Below are positions 1 through 9,640 of a stretch of 64,000 nucleotides of DNA, piece by piece. A program made the translations under genes and the position numbers. The notes beneath the pieces are model-generated. The model saw only the letters and a program-made list of their open reading frames with translations, was not told the DNA's origin and did not search any database. Every line of letters begins with the position of its first letter. The stretch's first letter is position 1. Source of the DNA: Schistocerca nitens (Eukaryota; Arthropoda; Insecta; Orthoptera; Acrididae); NCBI RefSeq assembly GCF_023898315.1, contig NC_064615.1, positions 908,956,742 to 909,020,741 on the forward strand, given 5' to 3'.

Positions 1-224
1 CCACTCACGGACAGACAAGGCGAGCAAACGTAGTGGCGCCAGTGAACAAACTTAGAAAACGAGACGGTACTATCGCTATTACACGATGCCAAGCTATGAA
101 CGGCATCAACGCGAGACACACGGAGCTCAATATTCTTAATTGAAAGTGATTTGAAGCGTTTTGTTTTAATAAGTTTTTCTAATGCACTGAACGTCATTAA
201 TTATTTGAATTATGCATTCCAATT
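1..224. other. Unassigned left edge
   Basis: No convincing coding frame or recognisable repeat is visible. The sequence is of moderate GC and may be the end of an element that starts outside the window. Confidence 0.3.
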
Positions 225-750
225 TTTGTATTGCCCTACTATCCACAGCTTCCCTAATATCATGGGCTTTATTCCCTGCTGTCTTAAAATATATGCTATA
301 ACCTCGTCCCTTCTTTTGGTGACTGCCTTCCACATATTTCCCTTCTCGCCTATTCTGTGGAGAACCATCTTATTTGTTATCTTATCATCCACTTAACTTT
401 TACTGTAGCATGCTTCTTTAACATCGCATCTCAAACGCTTCGATTCTCTTGTGCTGCAGGCGTACTACTGAATTCTCAAAAATTATTTCCTCAAATTAAG
501 TTATACATTTCATGCTGTGCTAGTAGACTTCTGTTAGCAAAGAATGCCCACTTTCCATGCGCCAGTCTCCCTCTGAAATTCTTGTTTCTCCTATGATTAA
601 GCATTTCACTTCCAGTCAATGCCATGAGCGAATTCCTTCATTCGCCTACTAAATAGTCCTTAGTTGTAGGGTTAATTCTGTCTCCAACATAATTTCTGCC
701 ACTTCTAATTACTTTTGCCTTTCTTCGATTTACTAGCGATTCATGTTATG
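225..750 (-). mobile_element. Decayed LINE 3' portion (C-terminal end of reverse transcriptase ORF)
   Basis: Read on the minus strand, the segment around 210-392 gives a piece with VLHRIGEKGNMWKAV followed by an ILRQQGIKP-like stretch. It corresponds to the conserved C-terminal tail seen in the better LINE copies here (for example HVLRHQGIANL at about 17.8 kb). Further upstream on the same strand, weaker matches (RRKAKVIRSGRN near 700, FFANRSLLAQHE near 520) fit the region between the reverse transcriptase and the tail. The frame is broken many times, so this is an old fossil. The endonuclease and catalytic RT are absent. Family assignment (RTE/BovB-like group) is by similarity to the other copies. 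Confidence 0.55.
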
Positions 751-1264
751 CATTAATTATTCATTACATTCGACAAATTCTGTAATTATGCCATCAGAAA
801 ACACTGATATTCTGTCAGTCCGAATTTTTTACCCCACTCATGACTTTCCCATTTCCGTAAATCGTTTTTCTACATACGGTCTGAACAGCAGGGGAGAAAT
901 TTTCGTCTTAAGTTATGCTGTAATTTGGAAAACTAATGACGGTAAAAGTTACTATGCCGTCATGAGAAATTCTCTTACATCAGCAGAGTCAAAGTGTACC
1001 ATAGAAACTCCGCAAAGTATTCACCATTCACAACAACCTTTACCAGGCGCTACACTAGAAGGTTTTATCAAAAAAAAAACATTCGTGCCCTTTAGGCAGC
1101 CGACAGATAGAATCTCCTCCTTATTGGACATGTAGGAACACTATCCGAAAATTCGATTGATTCTCGTGTTCATCTAACTTTTTTTCTTCATAGTTAATGC
1201 ATGTACTGGTATAATTACTCTCCTAATTAAAATCCTGATCTCCGATAATTCACCCACTTTTTTT
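751..1264. other. Unassigned stretch between LINE fragments
   Basis: A 130-codon open frame exists at 743-1135 on the plus strand, but its composition is not gene-like and it matches no family I recognise. It could be more LINE sequence decayed past recognition. Confidence 0.3.
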
Positions 1265-1640
1265 TGAGTCAATAGTCTTATGGACTGGTTTGATGCGACC
1301 CGCCATGTCTTCCCTTTCTGTGCAAACCTCTTCATCACAGGGTAGCACTTACAATCAACGTCATCAATTATTTGCTGGATGTTTTCCAATCTGTCTTCCT
1401 GTATAGGTTTTACCCTCTACAGCTCCCTCGAGTTATCCCCTGGTATCTTAACACATATCCTGTCATTCTGTCCCTTCTTCCTGTCAGTGTTTCCGATGCA
1501 TTCCTTTCCTCGTGTGTTCTTTGGAGAACCTCCCCATTCCTTACCTTATCAGTCCACATACTTTTCAGTATTCTTCTGTAGTACCACGTCTCAAATCCTT
1601 TGACTCTCTTCGGTTCCGGTTTTCCCACGGTCCATAGTTC
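1265..1640 (-). mobile_element. LINE 3' terminal fragment
   Basis: On the minus strand, 1410-1628 encodes a stretch with FETWYYRRILKSMWTDKVRNGE followed by a GYVLRYQGITRG piece. This is the region after the RT domain that in related LINEs reads FEMWCYRRMLKIRW and GHVLRHQGI. The 3' end near 1270-1330 retains the conserved MAGRIKPVHK-like tail. Only this terminal part survives. It lies head to head with the plus-strand fragment that follows, so two LINE insertions converge here. Confidence 0.65.
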
Positions 1641-1783
1641 CCTATCAGCTTCGAAAAGATACGTGACAAAGTTCTTTTGAACTTCACGTCCATGCGTAAA
1701 TTAAACAAAGATCATAGAGAAGAAGAAACTAATGTTTTGAATTTGGGGGATACAGAAAGACTTAATTGTTATTTACACTAATG

Positions 1784-2097
1784 AGAGGGTATTGAATAGA
1801 ATTGGGTCGAAGAGAAATTTGTGGCACAACTTGACTAGAAGAAGGGGTCGGTTGGTATGACATATTCTGAGGCATTAAGAGAATACCAATTTAGTATTGG
1901 AGGGCAGCGAGGAGGGTAAAAATCGTAGAGTGAGACCAAGAGATGAATACACTCAGCAGATTCAGAAGGATGTAGGCTGCAGTAGGTACTGGGAGATGAT
2001 GAGGCTTGTACAGGATAGAGTAGCATGGAGATCTGCATCGAATCAGTCTCTGGACTGAAGACGACGACAACAACAACAACAACAACAACAACAACAC
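1784..2097 (+). mobile_element. RTE-like LINE 3' end with (AAC)n tail
   Basis: The plus strand reads LEGSEEGKNRRVRPRDEYTQ, then a QKDVGCSRYWEMMRLVQDR piece and a stop after SNQSLD. This is the same C-terminus as the copies ending at 18.0 kb and 54.4 kb. It runs directly into an ACA/AAC microsatellite at about 2064-2096. RTE-clade LINEs are known to end in short tandem repeats rather than long poly(A), which supports the assignment. The copy is severely 5' truncated and carries stops. Confidence 0.75.
2064..2096. repeat. (AAC)n microsatellite, LINE 3' tail
   Basis: About eleven trinucleotide units follow the LINE stop codon directly. The same unit follows the related copies near 18.01 kb and (as GTT) 54.42 kb. 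Confidence 0.9.
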
Positions 2098-2753
2098 CGA
2101 TGATGAACAGGAAAATTGTAATCTCTTTCGTAAACTTCAATAACACATTCGGTTTGCTGGACAGAGATAGTTTGGACAAGATCGTAACGGAATTTCTGAT
2201 CAAAACTACGCTAGTAAATATAGTCAAGGAGACACCAGCAATGACCATGCAACAAATCTACCGTCACATGGCAATTAAGAACTAGGCAATTGAAACAGAA
2301 GTGATACAGTGTGATGGACTTTCGGCACTCCAATGCAAATGTGTCTTAGAAAAAATCGTGAGGATTCGGAACTTGAAACGGGAGACTCGTTAAATAAATA
2401 CAGGGGTTGGGTTTGGGGGAGAAATGGTCCTCTCGGGGAAAACGTTAACGGCACAGGATCAAGCAACTTTCGCCTATAAATTACAAGATGCAGGTGTGCC
2501 AACGTCTTTCAGCTAAGAGAGCTTGCAGAGCTGGGGAAGTAGGGTTAATTCGTAAAAGAAAGCGAGAATATGACAAGGCGTTTTGATTTAAATGTCTTTG
2601 AAGCTGCCATATAAGTTGAAAAGGTAGTTCCCTTATTTTCATTCCTAACCCTTCATAGAAAATATTTGCCTTTCTTTGTGGTATGATAGGAGCGTTTGTT
2701 ATTCTCATTCCAAACATTTATTCTACAATAATTTTAACATTTTACCGCACGTA
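2098..2753. other. Unassigned spacer before Tc1 element
   Basis: Short open frames on both strands show no family motif. I see no repeat structure or tRNA-like signal. Confidence 0.3.
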
Positions 2754-4140
2754 CACTACTAGCCATTACAACTGCTACACCAAAAAGATGACGTTCTACA
2801 GACGCGAAATTTAACCGACAGGAAGGAGATGCTGTGATATGGAAATGATTAGCTTTTCAGAGCATTCACTCAAGGTTGGCGCCTACAACGTGCTGATATG
2901 AGGAAAGTTTCCAACCGATTTCTCATACACAAACAGCAGTTAACCGGCGTTGCCTGGTGAAACGTTGTTGTGATGTCTCGTATAAGGAGGAGAAATAAGT
3001 ACCATCACGTTTCCGACTTTGATAAAGGTCGGATTGTAGCCTATCGCGATTACGGTTTACCGTACCGCGACATTGCTGCTCGCGTTGGTCGAGATCCAAT
3101 TACTGTTAGCAGAATATGGAATCGGTGGGTTCAGGAGGGTAATACCGAACGCCGTGCTGGATCCCAACGGCCTCGCATCACTATCAGTCGAGATGACAGG
3201 CATCGTACCTGCATGGCTGAAACGGATCGTGCAGCCACGTCTCAATCCCTGAGTCCACAGATGGAGACGTTTGCAAGACAACAACCATCTGCACGAACAT
3301 TTCGACGACGTTTGCAGCAGCATGGACTATCAGCTTGGAGACCGTGGCTGCGGTTACCCTTGACGCTGCATCACAGACAGGAGCGCCTGCGATGGTGTAC
3401 TCAACGACGAACCTGGGTGCACGAATGGCAAAACGTCATTTTTTCGGATGAATCCAAGTCCTGTTGACAGCATCGTGATGGTCGCATCCGTGTTTGGCAA
3501 CATCGCGTTGAACGCACATTGGAAGCGTGTATTCGTCATCGCCATACTGGTGTATCACCCGGCGTGATGGTATGGGGTGCCATTGGTTACACGCCTCGGT
3601 CACCTCTTGTTCGGATTGACGGCACTTTGAACAGTGGACATTACATTTCAAATGTGTTACGGCCCGTGGCTCTACCCTTAATTCAACCCCTGCGAAACCC
3701 TACATTTCTGCAGGATAATGCACGACCGCATGTTGCAGGTCCTGTAGGGGCCTTTCTGAATACAGAAACTGTTCAACTGCTTCCCTGTCCAGCACATTCT
3801 CAGATCTCTCACCAACTGAAAACGTCTGGTCAATGGTGGCCGAGCAATTGTCTCGTCACAATACGCCAGTCACTACTCTTGATGAACTATGGTATCGTGT
3901 TGAAGCTGCATGGGCAGTTGTACCTGTACACGACATCCAAGCTCTGTTTGACTCAATGCCCAGGCCTATCAAGGCCGTTATTAAGGCCAGATGTGGTTGT
4001 TCTGGGTACTGATTTCTCAGGATCTATGCACCCAAATTGCGTGAAAATGTAATTAGTTCTAGTATAATGTATTTGTCCAGTGAATACCCGTTTATCATCT
4101 GCATTTCTTCTTGGTGTAGCAATTTTAATGGCCAGTAGTG
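2754..4140 (+). mobile_element. Tc1-type DNA transposon with both terminal inverted repeats
   Basis: The left end (cactactagccattacaact, then gctacacc) is the inverted copy of the right end around 4111-4140 (ttggtgtagcaattttaatg, then gccagtagtg), so the element is complete end to end at about 1.39 kb. It sits at a TA on the left; the matching dinucleotide on the right has decayed to TT. The 5' leader of about 220 bp precedes the transposase ATG at 2973. The ends are close enough to show this is a full-length but inactive copy. Confidence 0.88.
2973..3970 (+). pseudogene. Tc1-family DDE transposase, broken
   Basis: The protein would bind the terminal repeats and cut and paste the element at TA sites. 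The N-terminus (MSRIRRRNKYHHVSDFDKGR) begins a helix-turn-helix DNA-binding region typical of the family (YRDIAARVGRDPITVSRIW). The first catalytic aspartate is in VIFSDES near 3445, followed directly by an in-frame stop at 3465-3467. The same frame continues with GVMVWGAIGYTPRSPLV and the second aspartate in FLQDNARPH near 3715. Near 3800 the expected SPDLSPIE block is replaced by a shifted frame, so the catalytic glutamate is not in register. With one nonsense and one frameshift change visible, this copy cannot make a transposase. Confidence 0.88.
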
Positions 4141-4936
4141 TTGCTTGGCCACCGATGTAGATTTTTGTTCAATCAGGTGACGACTGATTAGGTACACGGT
4201 TCTTATTGTCTTTGGAACAATGTTGCTTATATTGTGATGAGGGATACAGAGTTCACAAAACATCAGGACTACCATTAATTACAAGTATTTGTCTACCTTC
4301 TTACAAAATTTGAACCCATTCGCACAAGTTCGAAACATAGACGCGGCGCGTGAAAAAAGTGTTTTTAACACGTAAAATCCGAATGGGGCTTGATTTTGAA
4401 AACGAGATTTCACTTTCACCGTAAGAATGCCGTTTTTATTTATTTTATCCACTTAACTTAAGAACGAATATTGCGTGATCATTTTAGTTAGATTTTAAAC
4501 ATCGTAACTTCACAACGAATAAAGATCACTGAACAAAAATATTGTTTTTGCTTTTCCAATTACCTTCGAGCAAAGTTTGAACCGATTTGTACAAGTTTAA
4601 ACTAAACAAGTAGCGCGCTTCCAAAATCTTCCAGAAAAACGTGTTTTGCATGTTATTGCACGTAAAATACGAACGGTGCACATAGAAATGGTGACGTCAT
4701 CTGAACATTAATTTCATCCTAGTTAAAATCTTTTACAAAAGGAAGTAATAGATTCGCGAAATGTGCCTGAGCGCCCACTGCGGTTCGTCGTTCAGACCTT
4801 ACATACTATACTGTAACATAGCAACAGCAAGACAGATGTTCCAAGGGCTCTACAAATGGCCGCTGGTCTGCATAGCTTAAATAGGAACCATGCACCAAGA
4901 CACCTTCCCCTCAAACCGCAATCTTCTCAGACATAC
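4141..4936. other. Unassigned AT-rich spacer
   Basis: No coding potential beyond short frames. A partly repeated phrase (cgtaaaatccgaa near 4372, cgtaaaatacgaac near 4662, both after 'caagttt.aa' words) suggests a weak internal duplication of about 290 bp between 4300-4400 and 4560-4680. Confidence 0.35.
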
Positions 4937-5075
4937 GGTGAGGTGAGAAAAGTAATGAGATAACGATACGCACGGGTACTGAAGGCGGTAGTACTGCGTA
5001 CGCGAGGTTTAAAAGCGAAGCGCATTGGTGGATCTGTCATTGCCATGACTTAACCCATGCAAGTCTTCTGATAGC
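4937..5075 (+). mobile_element. Tc1-type transposon 5' terminal fragment
   Basis: The terminus and leader (ggcggtagtactgcgtacgc, then a gaggtttaaaagcgaagcgc stretch and attggtggatctgtcatt) resemble the 5' end of the Tc1-type copy at 28.41 kb (gatggcggtagtatcgcgta, then aggtataaaagagctgtgca). Only the first 140 bp or so is recognisable; no transposase frame remains. Confidence 0.55.
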
Positions 5076-5789
5076 TCATTTGAAATGTTGACGTCAGATT
5101 CTGTCTCTCTGTCGACTTCATTCAAATCGACCACGTCAGTATCGCACGACAATACCTTCATTTTCAGAGCAGTCATTTGTGACAGACTATGTTTTCTTTC
5201 ACATTTTCTGTAACTCCTTTATTCGTGACCTGTAGTTGATCAGAAGCATTGCCGCTACCATATTTAGCCTGCACTCCTTCCCTACTTCTAAAAAGATACC
5301 TGCTCTTACCTTCACTTCCCATGTTTTAAGATTTAAATACAATTTACAAAAGTTTATAAACTCAGTATTTACTGCACTATGAACTATTACGACTCTCAGT
5401 TCATTCCGTTCCTTCTACCAGCCGCTTCGTGCATTAAACTACGTCACGCAAAGCATAACACTCTTATCTAGCATGCAGTCACCAGCGTCGCAAAGAACTC
5501 GTTGCTGTTGGATGCACGATGCCGGCCTGACTGCTTGCCCACCACGAACAGCCCACAGGGCGTATCGTTCTCTGCAGCCTGCTCACCGTTCTTGCGCTCT
5601 GAGGCGTGTGGATCCGTTGCGAGATGAAATCCTCGTTAATTATACCAATCGCGTAATCCACTGACAGGATGTTAATCTTAACACAGTTTCGTTTGAGATA
5701 TTCAGCCATTAGCCTTCTTTCACTTTTCGGGACTCACTATAATGTGATAATCTATCGCTTGTTGCTCTTGTTTGTATTGTGTGCACTGT
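5076..5789. other. Unassigned spacer
   Basis: Short frames overlap on both strands near 5473-5709 with no known motif. No repeat identified. Confidence 0.3.
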
Positions 5790-6080
5790 GTGTGTATTAA
5801 ACCAGGGACCTAGAAACGACGGAGAGGCTCAGTGGTTCACAACCCCACAACAGGCCACAGCAGTCCACCCATCCCACCCCACCCCACACCCCACGCCCCA
5901 CACTGAACCCAGCGTTATTGTGCAGCTCGGCCCCCAGCGGAACCCCCACCCTGGGAACGTCGCATTCCAGACGAGTGTAGCCCCAAATGTTTGTGTGGTA
6001 GAGTAATTATGGTGTACACATACTTGGAGACAGTGTTTGCTCAACAATCGCTGACATAGTTAACTGAGGAGGAATAAGAG
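5790..6080 (+). repeat. Dispersed repeat, 5' part (starts near 'agggacctagaaacgacgga')
   Basis: I recognise the phrases agggacctagaaacgacgga, aacccagcgttattgtgcag and gacgagtgtagccccaaatg as parts of a repeat seen widely in insect genomic sequence; its usual 3' portion (aggcagatggaaaaccgcct-like) is missing here. It contains a C-rich tract (repeated CCCACC words) at about 5869-5905. No coding frame. Assignment is from memory and the class (SINE or other) is uncertain. Confidence 0.5.
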
Positions 6081-6560
6081 GAACTAGTCTCTGGATGTTC
6101 TGGGAAACTAGTGTAGATACACGTCTGGGACATGTTTTTTAGATCCGCCAGATCAATAGCAACAAAATAAACGGAAATTGTGCTTTACTTTAACCTCGTA
6201 CAGTTTTGCAATGGCTTTGTATTAGCGAAGTTGCTAAATTTCAGGCAAAAATTTTACTAGCCGTAACTCCGTAACTAAACATTTTAGGACTCATGTTTAT
6301 ATGAACTTTTTTCTTTAGTTTTACTTGTAGAATAAGATATTAAAATGTTTGCGTATCTTCGTGAATCACCGTGCTTTTACGTGTTACAAATACCGCATGT
6401 AACTGATGGATATCAGAGTAATTCTCAAGACACTGTAAGCCCAGCTTCTAGTAATTGGCAGATTCAGTTTTCGAATAAATAACCATTGTTCGTCCTGATA
6501 AGCATCGTTGACAACTATTGCCTAACGTAGCAGATAGCTCTAGTGCAGGATGGTGCGCAC
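6081..6560. other. Unassigned spacer
   Basis: AT-rich, without an open frame or tRNA-like box. Nothing identified. Confidence 0.3.
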
Positions 6561-6780
6561 TATCCAGGTCAGTGGAATGATGCGGAACATTCCTTACAAC
6601 TCAACAGCTATTAGAAGAATGTTAGCGGTTTCTTTTAGATACACGCTGTGGTGGTCGTGAGATTTAGTTACCTTTCAGATTGGACGTATTAAGTTCATGT
6701 TAGTCAAGACAGCCTTTAAGGCGACAAAGAAGCCTTTGTGAACACATCACTGAGTTTGAACGAGGTCGTGTAATAGTGGA
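6561..6780 (+). mobile_element. Tc1-type transposon 5' fragment
   Basis: The last part translates to LSLNEVV-like sequence, with tgagtttgaacgaggtcgtg encoding the E-FERGRV block that opens Tc1 transposases. The preceding leader (ttcatgttagtcaagacagc, then aaggcgacaaagaagcc) fits a known insect Tc1 leader that I recall. The copy stops abruptly about 90 bp before the next Tc1 element. Confidence 0.5.
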
Positions 6781-7145
6781 ATAAAAAAAATCTAAAATCA
6801 GAATGGGAGTAGTATAGACACAACTTCTTGTCCTCCTTTGGAGTTTAACAAGAGTATTCTGTGATATTAAATGTACACTGGTGTCCAAAATAAAAGCAAC
6901 AAACCGCTGTTTCCCTGTCCTCTCCCTGATTCACGGTATGATCATACAAACTGTCTACAAATGTCGGTTCTGCACGGGAGGTGGCATCCCAGTCAACGTG
7001 TAACCACGCTAACGATGATGTCAGGGCACCTATCAAACAGGGTAGTGTTTACTGGGTAGTCCCACATCCACAATCGTTGGGTACACAGACACAAAAAATT
7101 CTGTTTGGCACAGAGAAAACGCCTTCCAGGATCTCTGCGAGGGCG

Positions 7146-7165
7146 GGGGGGGGGGGGGGGGGGGC
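7146..7165 (+). repeat. Poly(G) tract
   Basis: An uninterrupted run of about 18-20 G within the Tc1 element at 6.9-8.4 kb. Length is uncertain because such runs are error-prone in sequencing. Confidence 0.85.
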
Positions 7166-7289
7166 GTAGGAAGAATGGACGAGGACAGTCTGACAGTCTG
7201 ATGTGACCCGATGCCTTCAAGTGACTCGTTTTGTTGTTTCTCGGGTGTGGCAACAGTCTACAAAGACCGAAACTGTATGCCGAAGACCA

Positions 7290-7995
7290 GCGCAGGGTCG
7301 ACAACGAGTGTGACACCGGAAAGAGAGGACCGTTATTTTTCTTTAAGGGCTCGACAGTATCGCTTAGTACTGCACGGCAACTGGCATCTGACCGCGCAGC
7401 ATCTACTGGACGTGTTGTATAGAGGCAAACGGTGTAGAGAAGGCTTCGGCACAGTGGCCTTCATTGTTGGAGACCTGGTGTATGAGTACCTCTGACGCAT
7501 CTTCACAAAAGGGAACGTGGAAAATGGAGACGTCAACCTGCCACCTAGATGGTCGAACATTGAGCCAATGATCTTTTAACAGATGAGTCCCGATTTGATC
7601 TGGAGAGCGATTCTCGACGAATTCGCATCTGGAGGGAACATGGAACACGATTTCGAGATCCAAACATCGTCGAAAGAGATCGATATCGAGGAGGCTCCCT
7701 TCTGGTGTAGGCAGGGTTTATGATGACCACTCGAACACCTCTTCATGAAATTCTGCGGGTGAATCGGCAAGGTTTAACTGCTGTAAGGTGACGTGACGAG
7801 ATCTTGGGACTTCATGTACGGTTGTTGCGCGGTGCTGTGAGCCAAGACTTCCTACTGATAGTCGATAACGCTCGATCTCATAGAGCACAGGTGGTTGATG
7901 TTTCCTTAGAAACAGAAGATGCTGGACGCATGGGATGGTCTGCTCGCTCGCTCTCTCGATATGAATCCCATAGACATGCCTGGGAGCACCAGTGA
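7290..7995 (+). pseudogene. Tc1-family DDE transposase, decayed
   Basis: The DNA-cleaving enzyme of the element survives only as frame-shifted blocks. The first catalytic aspartate lies in LTDESRFDLESDSRR near 7577-7615. This is followed by IRIWREHGTRFRDPNIV and then GGSLLV-AGFMM, matching the VMVWGA region. The second aspartate is in LLIVDNARSHRAQVV near 7855-7890. The block GWSARSLSRYESHRHAWEH near 7935-7985 matches WPARSPDLNPIEHAWD with the PDLNPIE heart altered by a shift. The N-terminal DNA-binding domain is poorly preserved. Several stops and shifts make it non-functional. Confidence 0.8.
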
Positions 7996-8376
7996 GACGG
8001 GCTGCATAACGTCAGCATCCACCTATCACTCTCGAAGACCTGCGAGCAGCTCTGCAGGAAGAGTGGGCGTTTTTGCCTGAGATAAAGATGGATTATCATT
8101 CACAGCATGACCCGTCGTAGTTAGGCCTGTATTGCTGCCAGAAGTGGTCACACTCCATACTAAGTACATTAACTAGGCTACGGAACGTTTGTGCAGATCC
8201 ACTAAGTTGAAAAAAAAGGATATTTTTGTTTATCGTTATGCATGTTGCAGTTGTTTTCGTTCTATGTCCTTCACATTGTTTCTACTTTAGAATCATCTCT
8301 TTATACCGTTTTGCGGCAAAACAAACGCAACAGTACAAAATTTCCGTTTGTTGCTTTAGTTTTGGAAACCAGTGTA

Positions 8377-8910
8377 TTTTGTTGTTGTATTTCGTTTCAT
8401 TATACATTACAAAGTCAGTTTCTTTGATTTCCTCTCTGAAACGAAACTATAATATGACGCAAAACTACACTTCATGGTTTATGTCTTCCATGCCCTCCTT
8501 CCATCTACCACCAAAAAGATGTACACATATAGTAACTGTCAGTACCTATCCGACATCACGTCATAATCTAAACCTACAAATCCCTGAAAATGCATTCAGA
8601 TGGAATTCCTTCGAACATATTGCGTCTTTGTTTGTCTTGTGTAAGTTTCTGGAAGCAAAGTACCATCCTAGAGAGAAAGAAATATGTGTGATTTGGTTAT
8701 TGTATGCAAGTATGTTCCAAAAATAATTGATTAGTGTAAAGCACAGTTTTTATCAAAACTTAACACTTTTTCATTTAAATTGTAGCTATAGTGTTTCATT
8801 ACAATTAATTGTCTGTCGTTATGCTACAATGCAGTTCTGAAAAGCTTTCGTGGTCTTTGAGGAAATGCTTTCTTTGTGGGAGTACGGAAATATTTCTCAT
8901 CCAGATATTT
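8377..8910. other. Unassigned AT-rich spacer
   Basis: The long open frame at 8226-8726 crosses a transposon end and is not a gene. No other structure seen. Confidence 0.3.
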
Positions 8911-8921
8911 AAAACAGACTT

Positions 8922-9123
8922 GCCGGCCGAAGTGGCCGCGCGGTTCTGGCGCTGCAGTCTGGAACCGCGAGACCACTACGGTCGCAGGTTCGAATCCTGC
9001 CTCGGGCATGGATGTGTGTGATGTCCTTAGGTTAGTTAGGTTTAACTAGTTCTAAGTTCTAGGGGACTAATGACCTCAGCAGTTGAGTCCCATAGTGCTC
9101 AGAGCCATTTGAACCATTTTTTT
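8922..9123 (+). mobile_element. SINE, tRNA-Ser-like head, full length
   Basis: The head starts gccggccgaagtggccgcgc and contains a Pol III B box (ggttcgaatcc) and a D-arm-like A box (gtggccgcgcggtt); the sequence around gcaggttcgaatcctgcc is the T arm of a serine-type tRNA. The body carries ttaggttagttaggttta and ends gagccatttgaacca plus a T run. A target duplication aaaacagactt lies at 8911-8921 and 9124-9134. It encodes no protein and relies on a LINE enzyme for movement. Confidence 0.93.
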
Positions 9124-9134
9124 AAAACAGACTT

Positions 9135-9640
9135 TGTACAGACTAATTACACTCTTGCAGATTCAGTTTGTGACAAGATTTACATTCTAATATTGATTCA
9201 AATAGCGTTTTTACATCGGTGTATAACTCGAGTGCCTACTATCGCAGGACATATTTCGTTCGTGTTGGTCGGGGCGTACAATCGTCATGCCGTGAAAACT
9301 GCCACTCACCACTGTCATTCCGTGATAGCGAAAATAAATATGTCATGACAGAGCGGCAGAAAATAATAATGAACGACCTATCGCAGCATTTCACACATTT
9401 CGCTGGCCAGAATGACACACAGCGATAGAAGGCCTAACGTCCGTTGTATGTCAACATGGAGGCCGGACAATTCCTACTCCAATTCCTAAAGCATAAACTA
9501 CGACCGTTATAGGCCCAGAAATGAATATGGATGCAGTCCGTACGGCATTCACTTGCTTTCAGCCAAAAATAGCAGTCTGAAGATTATTGGTTCTGAGCTA
9601 CTCACAAAATAATGAATACTGCTAATCATCTGCAGTCCGT
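9135..9640. other. Unassigned spacer
   Basis: No frame or repeat identified. Confidence 0.3.

Larger units (their letters stand above)
6876..8374 (+). mobile_element. Tc1-type DNA transposon with 29 bp terminal inverted repeats
   Basis: The left end begins cactggtgtccaaaataaaa and the right end (8346-8374) is its inverted copy, matching at 26 of 29 positions. Both ends are flanked by TA (6874-6875 and 8375-8376), the Tc1/mariner target duplication. At about 1.5 kb the size is normal for a complete copy. A G-tract of about 20 bases at 7146-7165 interrupts the 5' part and is probably a later expansion. Confidence 0.88.

Noticed and set aside
743-1135. 130-codon open frame on the plus strand
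   Set aside because: Low-information translation, no family motif, and it lies between LINE remnants; not supported as a gene.
1835-2248. 137-codon minus-strand frame with a Val/Leu-rich run
   Set aside because: The run is a translation of the AAC microsatellite and the frame is antisense to a LINE end.
5869-5905. Short C-rich tandem as a CRISPR or satellite
   Set aside because: It is a low-complexity CCCACC tract within a dispersed repeat; no spacer structure.
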